From the NCBI RefSeq assembly GCF_050948215.1, contig NC_135149.1, positions 9,033,001 through 9,097,000 of the forward strand: 64,000 bases of DNA, in the 5' to 3' direction. The number at the start of each line of letters is the position of its first letter. Within the stretch, counting starts at the first letter, position 1. Position numbers and translations under genes: made by a program. The notes beneath the pieces were generated by a model. That model searched no databases and was not told the origin of the DNA. It was given only the letters and a program-made list of their open reading frames with translations. Of the stretch, positions 59,479 to 64,000 are shown piece after piece. Origin of the DNA: Halictus rubicundus (lineage: Eukaryota > Arthropoda > Insecta > Hymenoptera > Halictidae).

Positions 59479-60619
59479 AACGCTTCAATAAGCAGTCGTT
59501 AGACTTAATTATGTTGGATTAGATTCAAGTGTAAATTAATTTATTATTATCGAGGAAGCAAAAATCTACGCAGAAGATATAGAATGCATAACGGATTTCA
59601 AAAGCAATCAAGAAATCGGTCTACTCGAATTTCTATAAGGGTTAACGTTACAAATTTCGGTTTTTATTTCGCCTTCATCGCAAAGAAAAATATAATCGAC
59701 AATTAGAGGGCAGGATTTGTATGGAATCGTGAGAATAGTGAGTAAACTGTGAATCTTTATACAAAGTAGAAATTGCCTGTATTGATTGCAATGATAGGCA
59801 GATAAATAGAAATTGGCTTCTTGTCTTAATAATTTTAATAATTTGTAAATAATATACCAGTGATATTAAATTCTTAGGTTTATTCTGTTCTGTGTTTGAT
59901 CCACTCGTTTTTTTCAGAATTTTATAAAATCTGCAGTTCAAGCATGGGGACGCTTTATTTTTAATTTATGATGATTTATTTTTTCCAGAAGAAGGAAAAT
60001 ATAATAGTAACTTTTGTTCAAGTTCTACAGTAACATGTAGTGCTTGTAGCATTTATTTAGGAAATCCGACAAAATGTTAAATGAGATCCTGATTCTACGG
60101 TAAAAATTGACATTTTGTGGCGTAACAATTTTACAGTAATTTGCCATATTTATTATACACATTTGTTTAAATGGTCCAATAAAATTACTATGCAGATTTT
60201 AACAGAGTTTCAAGATTGACATTTGAACTGCATATAACAAAGAATAAAAATATCTGATAAGGGCGATTTGCACAACAATATCCCTATTCAAGCATTACTC
60301 GAAACCCCACAATATTGCACAGAATTTTACAATGTGTAAATAAACTTTTACCCGTGGGATTGTTACAAGTGCTGAGTTAATTTGTTTGATAATGAAAGAC
60401 AAATACAACGCTACCAATTAACATCCACATTATTTACTGATTCCATTTTGCTTTTAAGAAGGAAGGTAAACATTCCTGTTCCATTACATTATTACAAACA
60501 TTATTTATGCCGAAAACAATAATAAAAACATACCCATCACACAAACAATTACATATCTCAAGAAAAGCCAATTTAAAATGTACATTTAATGATATACACT
60601 GTATTCAACGTATTCCTTG
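59479..60619. other. AT-rich non-coding DNA
   Basis: Nothing recognised. AATAATTTTAATAATTTG at 59827 resembles 21912 over about 30 bp, perhaps an old shared repeat. Confidence 0.35.
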
Positions 60620-60890
60620 CAAAACTGCTTACCAAGCAACTACCATAATTTATACCTGTAGAACAAATAACACCCCCTTGTCGATAGATTTGCATATCTC
60701 TGTGCAGTTTTTGCACTGCTATCTTAATCCTTTGCTGTGCAATTAATATCACACTGAATCCAACACATAAATCTCCTTATCAAGCACCTATAATAATTTT
60801 TCTGGAAAAGTGACACACTTTGCGACAGATTTGCATCTTTTTTTGTGCTTTCTGCACTTTTATATTAATCCTTTGCACTTCATCCTATTT
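60620..60890. repeat. Degenerate duplication, ~148-bp period
   Basis: AAGCAACTACCATAATTT (60634) and AAGCACCTATAATAATTT (60782), then GATTTGCAT and CTTAATCCTTTGC / ATTAATCCTTTGC in both units. Confidence 0.7.
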
Positions 60891-63800
60891 TAACTGCAGA
60901 TCCGAGAAATTTCATAGGATTCAGAACATTTTACAAACAAGAAACATTAAAATTAAACGCATTTACTTACAAAACACACTTCCAGTAATTCATTAAATAC
61001 AAACGACGACGACTTTAACAGCGTGAAAATTGTCTCGAGTTGTCACAATTTTATTGTCATATAACATCACGCTTTTTATTTCATAAGAAAATCGCTATCC
61101 CCTCTCTTCCTTCTTCATCCGAAATACGACAAAAGCCGGTCCCGAGCCATCGCCTTATATCGAAAGAAAATCGTAGTGCAATGTCTCGAACTCGCAGGAG
61201 TCCGAGGGTGAAATACAAATGACTTCAGTGATAGAAAAATTGTTTCAGGTTATGGTACAGAAATTTTTAGTGCCCAAGAGGTTCAGCTCAGAGTCTCGAT
61301 TCGATTCGTTATCCTCTGTTATCATCGGACAATCGAGCACTCGCAACGCTCGAAGTTCTCGGAACTATATCAGTCCCAGGAAAAATGATTCGAGTCGCGT
61401 TATTTGATGCATTAGCGGCGGAGTCGGCGGCGGCCTGTTCCCGCGATTATGAGTCTAATTAACGACAGGCATTCGTTCATTATGCAAATGACCGTAACAA
61501 CGCGTGAGCGGCCGCGTAATTCTCAGCGCGCGGCCCACTTAAAATGTAATATAACAAAGTGAAGTGCAATTAGCGGGGACGCAAAGGTACTGTTAATTAG
61601 CGCGGCGACTTCTGGCTCCTTTATTATTTAACCGCGTATCCAGTTACCCCGACGCCGGCCACAAAGGAACAAATAGGCGGTCTTTGTCTACTTTATCCGC
61701 GACGGCCGGCTGCCGCAAACGTCCGCCACCCTCTCCCCCCCCCATTTCGAAAAACAAACAATATATATACATACGTGTCCTCCTATTTCTATCGTAACTA
61801 CATTTTAAAACTGGGAATTCCCGCGGAGCTGTTTTCGCGGGCGACGGCCCCCTCGAACTCTCATGGATCTCCCATCGAATGGAAATTTCCTGCCGGAAGA
61901 TCAAACGAGCGAGTCCCGGGATCCGTCGTAACCTAATATCGCGTTTATCGAACTTTGACTGCGAGAAAAAAAGGGGTCGCTTGAAAAGAGAAACAAGAAT
62001 TTTTCCGCGAACCCTTTTCTCGTTTTGTTGTGCTATTTTGCTTTTTATTTGTTCGACAGACGCCATGCGTGAAGAGCCGCGTATCCGCCGGTGAACGGTC
62101 TCGTTAATTTACAAAAGAACATTTGCCAGATTTCCAGGATACAGTATCGGCGACGGGGCGACGCACGAAATTATTGAAATATGCATGAGACGGACGGTAA
62201 AAACAGCGGGATTAAATTCGCCCAGGAGTTAAAGCGAGACAACCAGTGGCAACCCGTGTATCCCCGGATTCACTTTCCGCCATTATTCTGTGAAGGGGAC
62301 TCGTTTAAGCAGCTCAGGGGTGATCAAACGCTGGTTGTTGTTGCTTAAATTGAGTGGGAGAGGGTTACGAGGACTTGGGAAACATCGTTTCCTGATTTGC
62401 GCGCGTTATTAAGTTCAATTCTTCGACAGATGCCGGTAAAGAGCCGCCCGCGGAACTTCCCGTCCCGTCGTCTCTGTTTAGCAGCTGGTTCGCGTTGTGC
62501 GTCGGTTATTAACCCTGATGCCCTTTCAAGGGTTTTCTTCTTTTTTTTATACAATTACATTTGTCTGTCTTTCAATTCGTTCGTCGGTTATAACCAATTG
62601 GAGCCAGATAGAAATTTGTGGTTTCCTTCAATATGTCAAAGATATGTAGATGTTCTTACGTTTTTATAAATCTTCTATTGTGTTAAATTTCACGAAAGAA
62701 TTAATAGTAATTCTACTTTGTATCAAAAACCGTTTATTTATTAGTTAGTGAATTCCTTCTCTTATGTCGTTAAATGATTTGTGAAAATTGTGATTTTCGT
62801 AAGTGTTCTCAGGCTAATTGTTAGTAACAATCTCGAGAATACTGGGAGAAAGATGTATTTCAATTTTAGAAACGGGAATCATGCAAAATTTTTCATTTCC
62901 TATTCCACAATTAATTAACTTTGTATGATTTTATGGTAGCTAGAGTTTCGTCAAGTGGTCGAATTGTTAACGACAAAAGTAATTGCAATAATTTCTGGAA
63001 GCTGGTACGACGGAAAGCTGTTCGGACGCCACCCGAAGCGTTTCGAATTTGCTCCCGTCGGACAGAAACAGGGCCAGTAGAATGGGTCAAATATCGCCAG
63101 ACAGATTTCGACGTGCATGATATTGCACGCACGTTTTCTTATTATGTTTTCTACGATCATGATCACTCCTGTTAGATTTAATTGATATGTTATAGTTTTT
63201 ATACAATATATAAACGTTGAACTGCAGTTCAACAAATGAGACTGAGTCAGAAACAAATATTCGTTTCCAGCTATCATGTGTATGCAACTTCAGAACAATT
63301 TGAGTTTGACATTTATTTCTTTTCGATCGTCTTTTATATTTGTTATTCAGTTTAAACGTTTCTATCGTTATTAGCACTTCTATTGTTGTATAATAATTTT
63401 CCAATTTCTCTGCTTAAAGCTGTTTATGATTTAACTTAATATAAACTCCAGCAAACTTTATTATATTTATACATGCATTACACTATCCAGAATGTTTGGT
63501 CGGTTGATCACTGTAACATGTATTTGTTGACTTAATAACAATATTTACAAAGTATCGATCATGAAAATATAAGAAATAATAAACATCACATGAAATGGTA
63601 GAATATAATATAAATATGCAATATAATACGTCCACACTGTTCTAAAAATTATTTATATGAGTGAATACACGCTTTCCTTTCAATTAATATAATAGTTTCA
63701 TTATTATTTATTTTTAATGTGCTAATCTTGCACGCTAACTGTGATAGACAATACTAAAAATTTTCCAATGTCTAAAATATAAATTTATCAAACGAATACC

Positions 63801-64000
63801 GACTTATTCTAACAAATGTATAGCTTTGAAATAAACACTAAAATTGTTATTGTATATAGTTGAAACATGTCGGCACAAAAACATATTTTACATACTCAAA
63901 AACATCAACGACGAACAAAAGAAAAAGAAATAAATACATCTGAAGAAGTTCAAAGCATATTTTCGTTCTCTGTTAGCAACTCATTCTCTTTGTATGCTCA
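60891..64000. other. Unrecognised non-coding stretch to the window end
   Basis: CpG-rich at 61080-62520. Around 61410-61620 there are an ATGCAAAT octamer-type site and several TAATTA motifs in GC-rich DNA, which may be regulatory. AT-rich from 62530. Frames up to 140 codons overlap on both strands in the CpG-rich part (minus 61644-62066) without resemblance to known families. No exon can be supported. Confidence 0.4.

Noticed and set aside
61410..61620. TAATTA and ATGCAAAT motifs in GC-rich DNA as an enhancer
   Set aside because: Motifs this short are common by chance. Without conservation or chromatin data I leave it as unrecognised DNA.

Overview
This window reads as nuclear DNA from an arthropod. 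A hymenopteran insect, perhaps a bee, is my best guess. That guess rests on the strong alternation of AT-rich DNA with CpG-rich blocks and on the mix of small DNA transposons (Tc1/mariner, hAT, piggyBac-like, Transib-like). Species-level identity is not supported. I recognise no intact protein-coding gene, tRNA, rRNA or CRISPR array. The only recognisable coding sequences are three kinds of decayed transposase. I take the window to be intergenic or intronic; short exons or 5' UTR exons could be present without my seeing them.

Layout. 1-3.3 kb: a GA microsatellite, then a GC-rich TA-flanked MITE (called family A here) split by a young Tc1-like transposon, then a mariner-type fragment with long inverted repeats. 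3.3-11.5 kb: CpG-rich and AT-rich DNA with three more family A copies, a long TTTAAT-type minisatellite, a cluster of AGACG motifs and a degenerate ~135-bp array. 11.5-22.3 kb: mostly unrecognised, with piggyBac-like MITEs, a Transib-like solo end, a 1.04-kb hAT element with a perfect 8-bp target duplication, and a fold-back MITE. 22.4-24.3 kb: a strongly CpG-rich, CT-tract-rich block, the best candidate for a promoter or CpG-island region. 24.5-32.7 kb: degenerate local duplications, TTAA MITEs, one of them beside what looks like its own empty site, a G-quadruplex-prone tract and a duplicated conserved core. 34-41.6 kb: more family A copies, a hAT MITE, a Transib-like MITE whose ends carry CACAGTG and whose flanks are CGCCG, a piggyBac-like MITE with palindromic 44-bp repeats, and a five-unit ~165-bp array. 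44.4-48 kb: a TTAA MITE between duplicated flanks, a second CpG/CT block, a ~210-bp array and an element rich in GATGCACC-type motifs. 51.4-53.5 kb: the second hAT copy beside a Transib-like end, and another family A copy. 56.6-64 kb: further CT/CpG blocks, a short hAT MITE and AT-rich DNA.

Two themes stand out. First, the window is a nested record of DNA transposition: at least eight TE groups, most flanked by diagnostic target sites. Second, much of the AT-rich DNA consists of very degenerate tandem duplications with periods near 130-230 bp, found at about ten places. I saw no defence, biosynthetic or other gene system. All identity and divergence statements were judged by eye.
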